Positions 25,901 to 33,421 of a stretch of DNA of 64,000 bases are shown here, piece by piece (the first letter of the stretch is position 1; each line of letters opens with the position of its first letter). Both the position numbers and the translations under genes were made by a program. A model generated the notes under the pieces. The model made no database searches and was not told where the DNA came from. It saw only the letters and a list, made by a program, of their open reading frames with translations. Source of the stretch: Myxococcus eversor (GTDB lineage Bacteria; Myxococcota; Myxococcia; Myxococcales; Myxococcaceae); contig NZ_JAAIXY010000010.1 of assembly GCF_010894455.1 (NCBI RefSeq), positions 150,024-214,023 on the forward strand, in the 5' to 3' direction.

Positions 25901-28141
25901 CAGATCTTCGCGCAGTCGCCCGCGCGGCATCAGGGTGGCTTCAACCCGTTGATACAGACGATGTTCAACTTCCACGACTCGTCGGTGGGCACGCTCGACG
26001 CGTCACCCCTCGACGTCTCCTTCGTGGAGGGACTGGGCAACGGCTCGGCCAAGTTCGAGCTGTCCGTCGTCGCGGTGCCGCTCTACTCCGAACCGGGGCA
26101 CATCCAACGGCTGGGCGGGGACGTGGTGAGCATTCCCCGGTCCGAGGCCCCCGTGCGCTCCAGTCCACGCTCCTCCCTGAGCGGCATCCTGCTCTCGTGG
26201 GAGTTCGACTCCGACCTCTTCGAGGACTTCTTCATCACCGGCATGCTGTCCGCGTATCAGCAGCTCTTGCGCTCCATCACAGACGCGCCGGACACCCGCG
26301 TGTCCAGGTTGTCGCTGATGAACGACGCGGACCGGCGCGCGCTCGTCAGCGTGGGCCCACGCCAGGAGGCTCCTTGCTACCGGGTGACCGAGCTGTTCGC
26401 CTGGTGGACCCGCCGCGCGCCCGACGCCCCCGCGGTGAGGTCCGCCGACGGCGTGCTGACCTATGCCGAGCTGACGCGTCGGGCGGAGCACCTGGCGCAC
26501 CACCTGCGCGACCTGGGCGTCGGTCGTGGGGCGCTCGTGGCGGTGTGCATCCCCCGCTCGGCGGAGTTGGTCGTGGCCCAACTGGGAATCCTCATGGCGG
26601 GGGCGGCCTTCTTGTCACTGGACCCAGTCGCTCCTCCGGCCTGGCTGGAGCCGCTGATGCAGGAGGCCGGGGCCCATGCCCTCGTCACCACGGCGGCGCT
26701 GGCGGGTCGGCTCAACGGCCTGCCCACTGTCGTGCTGGATGAGATGCCCCCGGCGTCGTCCGGGCCGCCGCTGCCGGAGGGGAGTCAGTCGGACCTCGCG
26801 TACGTCCTCTACACGTCCGGGTCGACGGGCAAGCCCAAGGGCGTTCAAATCGAGCATCAGTCGGTCGTGTCCTTGCTGTACCGGACGGCCCTGGCCGAGG
26901 ACCTGGGTCCTGGCAAGACGATGCTGGCGATGGCGTCGGTGACCTTCGATATCTCGGTGCTGGAGGTCTGGGGCGCGCTGCTCAACGGCGCCGCGGTCCA
27001 CTTCCTGCCGCCGGGCTGGGACGTGCCGGGGCTGGCCCGCTGTCTCATCGACCAGCGAATCACGCATGCGGTGATTCCCCCCGTGGTGCTGCCCCGGTTG
27101 GCGGCCGACGCGCCGGAGGCCTTCGCCGCCCTGGACCGCGTGGTGGTGGGCGGGGATGTCTTCCCCCTGGAGGCGTTCCGCACGCTCGAGCGCGGAGGCT
27201 TCAAGAAGCTGACGAACGGCTACGGCCCCACGGAAATCACCGTCATGGCCAGCGGACACCGGCTCGACGACGGGCTCGACCCCGATGCGACCCACGTGCC
27301 CATCGGGCGACCGCTGTTCAATGCGCACCTCGTGGTGCTCGACGCGCACGGGCAGGTGGCTCCGCCGGGCGCAGTGGGGGAGCTCTGCATCGGTGGGGCC
27401 GGTCTCGCGAGGGGCTACCGCGACCAGCCGAGCCTCACCGCCGAGCGGTTCGTGCCGGACCCCTTCGGCTCACATCCGGGTGCGCGGCTCTATCGCAGTG
27501 GGGACCTGGCCCGGTGGCTGCCCGGAGGCGTCATCGAGTTCCTGGGCCGCCGTGATGAACAGGTGAAGGTCCGTGGCGTCCGGGTGGAGCTGGCCGAGGT
27601 TCGTGCCGTCCTGGCCGCGCATCCCGGCGTGGTGGATGCCCTCGCGCGTGTCGACTCGCGCGGGGGGGAGCCTTGCCTCGTGGGCTATGTCGTGGCCGGG
27701 TCGGCGACCCCGGTGTCGGCGCAGGCCGTGCGCGAGGACCTGGCGCGCAGGGTGCCGGCGCATCTGGTGCCTTCGGAGGTCGTCGTCCTGGAGTCCTGGC
27801 CGCTGACTCCGAACGGGAAGGTGGACCACTCGCGGCTGCCCGCGACCGACCGGCGCCCGGACGCGCCCTACACGGCGCCGAGGACCGAGGCCGAGGTCCG
27901 CGTCGCGGCGGTGGTCTCCGAGCTCCTGGGCGCAAGCCGGGTGGATGTCCATGAGAGTCTGCTCGCGCTCGGCATGCATTCGTTGCAGGCGATGCGGCTG
28001 GCCTCCCGGCTGAGCCGGATGGTGGGACGGGAGGTCGGGCTCGCTACGATTCTCACCGGGCCGACCATCGCGCAGCTGGCCCACGCGCTCGCCGAGGCCC
28101 CCGTCGCGAAGCCCCTCATCAAGAGGCTGCCACGCGGATGA
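22934..28141 (+). CDS. non-ribosomal peptide synthetase, A-PCP-C-A-PCP
   Basis: A 1735-residue NRPS. GTG start at 22934 with GGGGGAG 6 bases upstream. Domains: A1 (about 80-560; A3 core TSGSTGEPK at about 226, FDAS with D272, NGYGPTE at 357, A10 Lys553); PCP1 (GGHSL, phosphopantetheine Ser607); C (about 660-1095; intact HHIVHDG with His795/His796/Asp800); A2 (about 1149-1635; TSGSTGKPKG, NGYGPTE at 1428, A10 Lys1629); PCP2 (LGMHSL, Ser1683). It should activate two amino acids and join them. By hand alignment to GrsA, the pocket codes read roughly DAFVMTGVA-K (A1) and DILVVGGVM-K (A2); I cannot assign substrates. There is no epimerase, thioesterase or reductase. The stop overlaps the next ATG (ATGA). 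Confidence 0.95.
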   Translation: MPEGPSARQPRGMSLLPGAPLPPTPPSALVTGTEYERLLSSLRLKSPWALEGHTPEEARRVLDGGAQAARVRGARVDHGPWRSVVDVIAEQCRRHADRVALSEGGSETTYARLEERTCALAASLRARGIGRGDVVAVVLERGPAFVELAIAVWRVGAAYLPLAPSHPQVWREDIVRRVGAALVVGSPASEVPGVPFLDACADVGSGVTAVEDTALVPEDLAYIICTSGSTGEPKLVMTEHRGVANLLHAQRDFLGALGPDTRVLQFFHPSFDASLFDLLMALSNGGRLETLDASPLSGAPLAHVLVDRRITHAVLPATVLRTLQPGGFPDLQVVMSTGDVCLPETARQWGAHHRFVNGYGPTEVTVASTLHVVHAVEGERVPIGRPLSNYHGVILDEQLRLVPDGVPGELCIGGEGVGRGYLGRPALTAERFIPDAFGPVPGGRLYRSGDLGRWLPDGTLEFLGRRDDQVKIRGARIELGQVEAALAALPDVRDAVALIDDTRERLLGYVMPATGAALSGDVVRAELGRRLPGYLVPDVVVVVEAWPLNTSGKVDRARLPRPPRAERTDYQPPESPGEVALAAIAAALLGMERVGRDDNLFELGGHSLFATQLVARVQRVMGARLELSEVLQAPTVARLAARLQEARGGVDLGPRSGGAGMALTPSFGQERVWLMHKLNPDARAYHTQAVFRLAGALDFAALQASLSDIVRRHDVMRSRFPEVDGELRCELEAPWEVELSLQDFSGVDEALLATRVAEAVRDAVQAPFALAEGRPFRWRLLRLGAQEHLFVHVEHHIVHDGWSFNVFVRELLNGYAEHVRHGQVRRPALAVQYYDYARWQREWVGTEAAAAQRRFWRQELEGAETRLQLPRRAAPNGRRFRGVAPRVELDGELARRLQSLADRNHASLFTTLLSAYFVLLHRYTGSRDLLVGSSVANRRWQDTEGMLGMFINNVVLRGRLDGDPSFEEFLARMRRTTLEAYDHQELPYEQIFAQSPARHQGGFNPLIQTMFNFHDSSVGTLDASPLDVSFVEGLGNGSAKFELSVVAVPLYSEPGHIQRLGGDVVSIPRSEAPVRSSPRSSLSGILLSWEFDSDLFEDFFITGMLSAYQQLLRSITDAPDTRVSRLSLMNDADRRALVSVGPRQEAPCYRVTELFAWWTRRAPDAPAVRSADGVLTYAELTRRAEHLAHHLRDLGVGRGALVAVCIPRSAELVVAQLGILMAGAAFLSLDPVAPPAWLEPLMQEAGAHALVTTAALAGRLNGLPTVVLDEMPPASSGPPLPEGSQSDLAYVLYTSGSTGKPKGVQIEHQSVVSLLYRTALAEDLGPGKTMLAMASVTFDISVLEVWGALLNGAAVHFLPPGWDVPGLARCLIDQRITHAVIPPVVLPRLAADAPEAFAALDRVVVGGDVFPLEAFRTLERGGFKKLTNGYGPTEITVMASGHRLDDGLDPDATHVPIGRPLFNAHLVVLDAHGQVAPPGAVGELCIGGAGLARGYRDQPSLTAERFVPDPFGSHPGARLYRSGDLARWLPGGVIEFLGRRDEQVKVRGVRVELAEVRAVLAAHPGVVDALARVDSRGGEPCLVGYVVAGSATPVSAQAVREDLARRVPAHLVPSEVVVLESWPLTPNGKVDHSRLPATDRRPDAPYTAPRTEAEVRVAAVVSELLGASRVDVHESLLALGMHSLQAMRLASRLSRMVGREVGLATILTGPTIAQLAHALAEAPVAKPLIKRLPRG

Positions 28142-29652
28142 CGACCGCGTTCCCGATGTCGTTCGCCCAGCAGCGACTGTGCTTCCTGCACCGGATGGAC
28201 CCCACCGGGGCGGCCCACGCCACCGTTCGCTGCCACCGCGTGACGGGGCCCCTGGACCCACGAGCCCTGCGGGAGGCCCTGGACGTGCTGGTGGCCCGAC
28301 ATGAACCGCTGCGCACCGTCTTCCCGCTGGGGACGCAGCAGCAGGTGTCCGCGGAAGGGCAGGGGCATGTCCGCTTCCTGGAGGTCGCGACGGAGGCCGA
28401 GGCCCTGCGACACGCGCACGAGGAGGCGGCCCGGCCGTTCGACCTGGAGCACGGTCCCTTGCTGCGGCTCACCGTGATTCGGCTGGAGCCCCGGACGCAC
28501 GTGCTCGTCTTCGCCGTGCACCTGCTGGTGGCGGACGGCGCATCGCTCCAGGTCTTCACCGAGGAGCTGGCCCTCGTGTACCGGGCGGCGCTCCTGGGAG
28601 ACTCCGCCGTTCTGCCCGAGCTGCCCGTGCAGTACGTGGACTGGGCCGCATGGCAGCGCGAGCAGCTCACCGCCGAGCGGCGTGAAGCGCTGTCGCAATG
28701 GTGGAGGGAGCAGCTGTCGGGTGTCCCCCTGTTCCTGGACCTTGTCTCCCCGCGTCCCGTGCTGGGGCGGGGACGGCGCATGCACCGGGTGCTGCCCGCC
28801 GCCGTCGCCAACAGTGTGCGCGCCCTCGCGAGCACCGAGCGTCAGACGGTGTTCACGGTGCTGGCCGCCGCCTGCGGCATGGTGCTCGGGCACCGTGCGG
28901 GACGGGAGCGGGTGCTGCTGGGACTGGCCGTGGCCAACAGGGACCTGCCCGAGGTCGAGCGGGTGCTCGGGTTCTTCGTCAACACCGTCGTGCTCCAAGT
29001 GGACCTGCGCGGCGACCCCGACCTTCGCGAGCTGCTCACCCGGGTGGCGGCGGCCACGGCGGCGGCCTACGCGCACAAGGACCTGCCCTTCGAGCAGCTC
29101 GTCGCGGACCTGGCCCCGCCGAGAGACCCGACGCGGTCTCCCGTCGTCCAGGTCAACTTCGTCTACCATCCGGCGGGCACGGCGGGAGCACTGTCATTGC
29201 ACGGCTGCGAGGTGACGGAGCCCCTGCTGGACCTCCCCTCCGCGAAATTCGAACTCACCCTTCGGGTGGAGGAGCGCTCCGACGGCGCGTACACCGTGTG
29301 GGCCGAGTTCGATGAGAGTCTCTTCGAGCCCGCCTTCATCGAGGGGCTGCTCGCGGCCTACGAGGAAATCTTGCGGACCGCGACGCATCATGCGCGGACA
29401 TCGCTTCCGCGCTCCCCGATGGGGACGGGGGAAGAACACCTCCGCCGCATCTTCGCTGACGTGCTGAAGGTCGACTCGGTCTCTCCGGACGACGACTTCT
29501 TCCAGCGCGGCGGCCATTCCTTGCAGCTTGTCGAAGTCGCGGTCCGCATCCGGAGCGAGATGGGCCAGGACCTCAGCCTGCGCGAGCTGTACCAGCACCC
29601 CACCGTGGCGGGCGTTGCTGCCCGGCTCGAGCGAACAGGAGCATCCCGATGA
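28138..29652 (+). CDS. stand-alone NRPS C*-PCP protein with degenerate C domain
   Basis: A 504-residue protein: a condensation-fold domain (about 1-415), then a carrier domain with GGHSL and phosphopantetheine Ser461. There is no adenylation domain. The C-domain active-site motif, normally HHxxxDG, reads H128-L-L-V-A-D-G134 (codon CTG at 28522-28524), so the catalytic second His is missing; downstream C motifs such as GFFVNTVV are kept. Condensation is therefore unlikely. The domain may act as a docking or recruitment platform, as X domains do for P450s in glycopeptide synthetases, with the carrier loaded by transfer or by another A domain. Overlaps both neighbours by ATGA. Confidence 0.92.
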   Translation: MTTAFPMSFAQQRLCFLHRMDPTGAAHATVRCHRVTGPLDPRALREALDVLVARHEPLRTVFPLGTQQQVSAEGQGHVRFLEVATEAEALRHAHEEAARPFDLEHGPLLRLTVIRLEPRTHVLVFAVHLLVADGASLQVFTEELALVYRAALLGDSAVLPELPVQYVDWAAWQREQLTAERREALSQWWREQLSGVPLFLDLVSPRPVLGRGRRMHRVLPAAVANSVRALASTERQTVFTVLAAACGMVLGHRAGRERVLLGLAVANRDLPEVERVLGFFVNTVVLQVDLRGDPDLRELLTRVAAATAAAYAHKDLPFEQLVADLAPPRDPTRSPVVQVNFVYHPAGTAGALSLHGCEVTEPLLDLPSAKFELTLRVEERSDGAYTVWAEFDESLFEPAFIEGLLAAYEEILRTATHHARTSLPRSPMGTGEEHLRRIFADVLKVDSVSPDDDFFQRGGHSLQLVEVAVRIRSEMGQDLSLRELYQHPTVAGVAARLERTGASR

Positions 29653-30848
29653 GCCCTTCCTATCCCTTCCCCAAGGACTGGAGCCTTCCCCTGGAGCCTC
29701 CCGCTGAATACGAGCGGCTGCGGCAGGATGCTCCGGTCTGCCCCGTGCGGTTGTGGGACGGAGACACGCCGTGGCTGGTGAGTCGTTACAACGACGTGTT
29801 GGCGGTCCTGGGAGATCCCCGGCTGGTCGCGGACTCCACGCTGCCAGGGTTCCCGCACCTGTCGCCCGCGGCGGCGGCACGGCAGGGGAGGCCGCTGGCC
29901 TTCTTCCTTCGCCCCGATGCGGAGTACCGGGCCCAGCGGGCCATGCTGGTGCAGGAGTTCATGCCCCGGAGGATGGAAGCTTTGAGGCCGCGCATCCAGG
30001 CCACCGTGGACGCGGCGCTCGACGCGATGCTGGCCGGCCCGAAACCCGTGGACCTGATGGCGGCGTTCGCGCTCCCCGTGGCCCTGCAAGTCATTGGCGA
30101 TTTGCTCGGCGTGCCCCAGGACGGTGCCGAGGACTTGCATGTCCTCAGTAGGACGGTCGGCTCCCGCGCGTCCTCCCGCGAGGAGGCGAGGGCGGCGCTG
30201 ATGGCCCTGGATGACTTCTTCCTGCGGTTGGTGGAGGCGAACCTGCGTGAGCCTGGCGACACGCTCATCGGTCGCGTCGTCACGGAGCAGGTGGCGACGG
30301 GAAGGCTGAGCCCTCCGGACGCGGCCTCCCTGTTCCACGCGCTGTACTACGCCGGGCATGGGCCGTCCGCGTACATGTTCGGCCTGGGGACGCTGGCGCT
30401 GCTGCTCCACCCCGAGCAGCTCGGGAAGTTCCGTGAGCTGGAGGACCCCGCCGCCATCACCGCGGCGGTCCAGGAGCTCCTGCGTTTCGTCAATGTCTCT
30501 CATCTCGCCCGGCAGCGCGTCGCCACGGTGGATGTCACCGTGGGCGGCCAGCTCATTCGCGCCGGGGAGGGGGTCCTCGCGCAGCCGGACTCCGCCAACC
30601 GTGACGGGACGGTCTTCGAGGAGCCGGACCGCTTGGACCTCCACCGGGAGGCGCACCGCAACTTCGCCTTCGGCCATGGCATCCACCTGTGCACGGGGCG
30701 CGCGCTGGCTCTGATTGAGTTCGAGGTGGTGTTCAAGACGCTGTTCCAGCGCATCCCCACGTCGCGGCTGGCCGTGCCGCTGGAGGAGGTTCGCTTCAAG
30801 AAGGATGAGAACCTGCTCGGCGTGCACGAACTGCCGCTGACCTGGTGA
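29649..30848 (+). CDS. cytochrome P450, probable PCP-directed tailoring enzyme
   Basis: A 399-residue soluble bacterial P450. The haem-binding loop is FGHGIHLCTGRALA (Cys348), the K-helix ExxR is E276-L-L-R279, and the C-helix region reads YRAQRAMLVQEFMPRRM. The I helix reads A235-G-H-G-P-S, so the usual acid/alcohol pair (as in AGHETT) is absent. It is the last gene of the NRPS operon and overlaps the C*-PCP gene by ATGA, so equimolar expression with that protein is likely. It may hydroxylate or cross-link a carrier-bound aminoacyl group; this is inference. Confidence 0.94.
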   Translation: MSPSYPFPKDWSLPLEPPAEYERLRQDAPVCPVRLWDGDTPWLVSRYNDVLAVLGDPRLVADSTLPGFPHLSPAAAARQGRPLAFFLRPDAEYRAQRAMLVQEFMPRRMEALRPRIQATVDAALDAMLAGPKPVDLMAAFALPVALQVIGDLLGVPQDGAEDLHVLSRTVGSRASSREEARAALMALDDFFLRLVEANLREPGDTLIGRVVTEQVATGRLSPPDAASLFHALYYAGHGPSAYMFGLGTLALLLHPEQLGKFRELEDPAAITAAVQELLRFVNVSHLARQRVATVDVTVGGQLIRAGEGVLAQPDSANRDGTVFEEPDRLDLHREAHRNFAFGHGIHLCTGRALALIEFEVVFKTLFQRIPTSRLAVPLEEVRFKKDENLLGVHELPLTW

Positions 30849-30849
30849 C

Positions 30850-30994
30850 CTGTTTTCCTATTCGCCGCACGCAACCACTGCGACAGCGTCTGCTGGGATA
30901 CTCCCGCCTGCTGGGCCAGTGTCGCAGCACTCGCCGCGCTTGGACCCATCATCCGCTTCAACAGCTGCGCCTTGAATGCGTCTGTGTACGGCAC
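30850..30994 (-). pseudogene. IS3-type OrfA remnant 1
   Basis: The reverse strand reads VPYTDAFKAQLLKRMMGPSA followed by ATLAQQAGVSQQTLSQWL, an N-terminal HTH of an IS3-family OrfA transposase. It ends after about 48 codons at the P450 stop. No OrfB follows. The same N-terminus occurs at 52861-52943. The full gap of about 300 bases (30849-31152) holds this remnant and a hairpin, nothing else. Confidence 0.7.
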
Positions 30995-31108
30995 TGCAAC
31001 CGCCTGCACTCGCCCCTTCGGGTGGTCAGCTCGGCACGTCAGCCGAGGCGACAACATCCCTGACACAGGGGGCTTCTTTGCCTCCCCTCCTGGCGCCGAT
31101 GAAGTGCG

Positions 31109-31144
31109 CCGGAGCGTGGCGAGCGAATCCCCGCCACGCTCCGG
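31109..31144. terminator. 13-bp hairpin at the 3' end of the Rox-like gene
   Basis: CCGGAGCGTGGCG pairs perfectly with CGCCACGCTCCGG around a 10-base loop, 8 bases beyond the stop codon of the reverse-strand dihaem oxygenase gene. It has no clear U-tract but is positioned as a terminator, perhaps for both converging units. Confidence 0.6.
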
Positions 31145-31152
31145 GAGAGGGC

Positions 31153-33084
31153 TCACAACGTCTTCATGTACTCGATGAGCGCGGTGCGCTCCGCATCGGT
31201 CAGCACGTCGGTGAACGTGTGGCCCGAGTTCGACTGGCTGAACATCCGGGTGTTGTAGATCTTGCGATCCTCGATATCCGAGTTCGAGAAAGTCGGAGCC
31301 ACGATGCTGCCGAGGAGGTTCCAGGCCAGCGCGCCGTTGCCGTACAGCAGCGACAGCCCGCTCTCGATGAGCGGCGTCTCGTTTGGATCCCACGGATTGC
31401 AGTGGTTGAACGGCGAGAAGGTCAGGTTGCTGCACGGAACCGTGTCGTACTTCCACCCGACCTTGGACTGGTCATACGCCTTCGCGAGGTCGGTCTCGAA
31501 TCCCATCACGACGCCGAACCTCTGCGGCTTCGACTTGCGACGCCAGATGCGCGGGCGGTCCGACGATTTGAGCAAGCTCCAGAGGTCAGGCACCGAGCCG
31601 TTGTGGAAGTAGGGACCGGACGCCCAGATGCCGTAGAGAGGCTGCGCGAGATAGCCGATCATGTTGTACTTTTCGGCGCACCCATCCTGACCTTCGTACC
31701 CGAAGAAGCTGTACCTGGCCTGGGTCTCGACGGCTCCGTCGTTGGCGAGCAGCCGGGCCTCATCGGTGTCGATGACGTCGATGGGCGTGACGTTGGCCGC
31801 CATGCCCTCGAACAAGGGATTGGCGAGGAAGCTCGGATCGTTCACGTAGCGCGGCGCGTAGGCTCCATGGCAGCTCGCGCACGAGCCGTTGCCGGCCTGC
31901 TGCGGCTTCGCGACCGGGTTGTTGCGGTTCGCTGCCCACAGATTGAGCGTGTGGAACAGGAGCGCCCCCTGCTCCGCGAGCGTCGTGTTGACCGGCAGAG
32001 GGTAGGCCGGCGACTTCAGACCGAGCATCCAGGTGTTCGCCTGGTACTCGTTGGCGAGAATCCAGTCGTAGCCGTCCTGGTAGTTCGGCAGTGCGGCGCC
32101 CGGCATGTACCACGAGAGCTCGATGCGCGTGGCGTCGCTGCTCATCCCGGCGTCGAAGAACTTCACCGGACGGTGCCCGAGGTTCCACCAGTTCGGCGGG
32201 TCTTCCGTGCCAGTCGAGCCGGCCGCCCAGATCTCCGGATTGAGGAAGACGCCGGGAATCGTCCCGTCGGGATCGAAGATGGTGAGCAGGGCGAAGAGCT
32301 GGAAGTTGGTGATGTTCCCCGTGCCGCGGATGCGGTTCAGGGAGGCGAGGGTGAAGGCGGGGTTGAGGCCTCCGAACTCGCTCAACAACAGCGTCACATC
32401 GGTGAGGCCGTTGGTGCCGTGTAACCCCCCCAGGCCCGCGCCGTCGCTTGCCTTGCCAATCTGGCCGCTGTGACAGACGGAACACGTGACGCCAATCTGT
32501 CCGCTCCACGAGCCGTCGGAGTTGCGTGTCTGGGTCAGTGCCATCGGTAGCTGGCCGGAGCCACCGTTCGTGCGGTTCGGATCCTCGAACGGGAGAGGAT
32601 ACGGATTGCGCTGCGGGCTGAGCGGGCTGCCGTAGCGCTCGGCGGCGAGGTTGTCGAAGTCGGAAGGGCGAAACGGCAGCCCCCACCTCAGCCACAGCGC
32701 GTTGTACTGGGACGCCGACATCGACCAGAGACTCCAGGCGGAATGGCCGCTGAACTCCCAGCCGGCGTCGGGGTTTCCGTTTCCGCCGAGCAGCCGCCCT
32801 CCCGCCGCGTGGGTCGACCGCAGCTCGCCACACGTCAGCGGAGTCCGGTCCATGCACGAGTTCCACCCCACGTTGAAGACGACGTTCTTGTTCGACGTCG
32901 GCGTCACGAGTGAGCGTGGGTCGGGCGGTAAAAGCGTCGTATCGGACTTGCCCGTACAGAACTCGAACCAGTAGTGCCCTCCACGCTTGCTGCCGAGCAG
33001 GTCCGATTGAGCTGCCGCCGGTGTGCTGCCGGCACAGACAAAAAACATCGCGACGAGAACGCTTCGAGTCAGACGTGCCGCCAT
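31153..33084 (-). CDS. dihaem c-type cytochrome, RoxA/RoxB-like rubber oxygenase
   Basis: A 643-residue secreted protein with a signal peptide (residues 1-25, ending TPAAAQ). Two c-type haem motifs are CSVCH at 201-205 and CASCH at 402-406. In RoxA of rubber-degrading bacteria these lie at nearly the same positions (about 191 and 390), and total length is similar. The region PPNWWNLGHRPVKFFDAG between them matches the MauG-like core of the family. Members cleave the C=C bonds of poly(cis-1,4-isoprene) in the extracellular space; related proteins occur in myxobacteria. RoxA versus RoxB cannot be decided here. It is divergent from a TetR gene. Confidence 0.85.
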   Translation of the reverse strand: MAARLTRSVLVAMFFVCAGSTPAAAQSDLLGSKRGGHYWFEFCTGKSDTTLLPPDPRSLVTPTSNKNVVFNVGWNSCMDRTPLTCGELRSTHAAGGRLLGGNGNPDAGWEFSGHSAWSLWSMSASQYNALWLRWGLPFRPSDFDNLAAERYGSPLSPQRNPYPLPFEDPNRTNGGSGQLPMALTQTRNSDGSWSGQIGVTCSVCHSGQIGKASDGAGLGGLHGTNGLTDVTLLLSEFGGLNPAFTLASLNRIRGTGNITNFQLFALLTIFDPDGTIPGVFLNPEIWAAGSTGTEDPPNWWNLGHRPVKFFDAGMSSDATRIELSWYMPGAALPNYQDGYDWILANEYQANTWMLGLKSPAYPLPVNTTLAEQGALLFHTLNLWAANRNNPVAKPQQAGNGSCASCHGAYAPRYVNDPSFLANPLFEGMAANVTPIDVIDTDEARLLANDGAVETQARYSFFGYEGQDGCAEKYNMIGYLAQPLYGIWASGPYFHNGSVPDLWSLLKSSDRPRIWRRKSKPQRFGVVMGFETDLAKAYDQSKVGWKYDTVPCSNLTFSPFNHCNPWDPNETPLIESGLSLLYGNGALAWNLLGSIVAPTFSNSDIEDRKIYNTRMFSQSNSGHTFTDVLTDAERTALIEYMKTL

Positions 33085-33219
33085 GACGTCCCTCCTGCTG
33101 ACATTCCTGTGGGTCGGTCGGATGGGGCCTCGGTCCGACCGGGTGGGCGCGTGCTCGGAGACGTCAGTTTCCGAGTCGCACGCGGGGTATGAGCGTCTTT
33201 TCCGCGCGCCCCGGAAAGG

Positions 33220-33261
33220 GACATTTGTCGCGAAAGTGTCGTAGGCGACATTTGTCGCCTA
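33220..33261. promoter_or_regulatory. two palindromic sites between Rox-like and TetR genes
   Basis: TAGGCGACA-TT-TGTCGCCTA (33242-33261) is a perfect palindrome with 9-bp arms. A second site shares its core, GACATTTGTC (33220-33229), centred 27 bp away. They lie in the 337-base divergent intergenic region, about 135 bases from the Rox start and 160 from the TetR start, and are good candidates for TetR operators. Confidence 0.65.
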
Positions 33262-33421
33262 ATCGCCTCTTGCGAAAGCCAGGGCTGGGCGGGTGCCTGT
33301 CCGGGCGTCGAGTCAGAGGAACGACACGGCCTCTATCGCTGGGTTGTCGAGCGAGCCCTGGCCTGCAAGAACCAGCTCCGCCGACTTCGAGTCCGCGACG
33401 AACGCAATGGAGTCCAGTGCA

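Noticed and set aside
23426-25975. 849-codon reverse ORF
   Set aside because: It is antisense to the NRPS A1/C domains, which have all core motifs; the reverse frame has no domain.
29388-30827. 479-codon reverse ORF
   Set aside because: It is antisense to the P450 gene (haem loop and ExxR intact) and carries no recognisable domain.
30500-31456. 318-codon reverse ORF as an intact transposase gene
   Set aside because: Only about 48 codons (30850-30994) resemble IS3 OrfA; the rest is antisense to the P450 gene or a shadow of the Rox-like gene.
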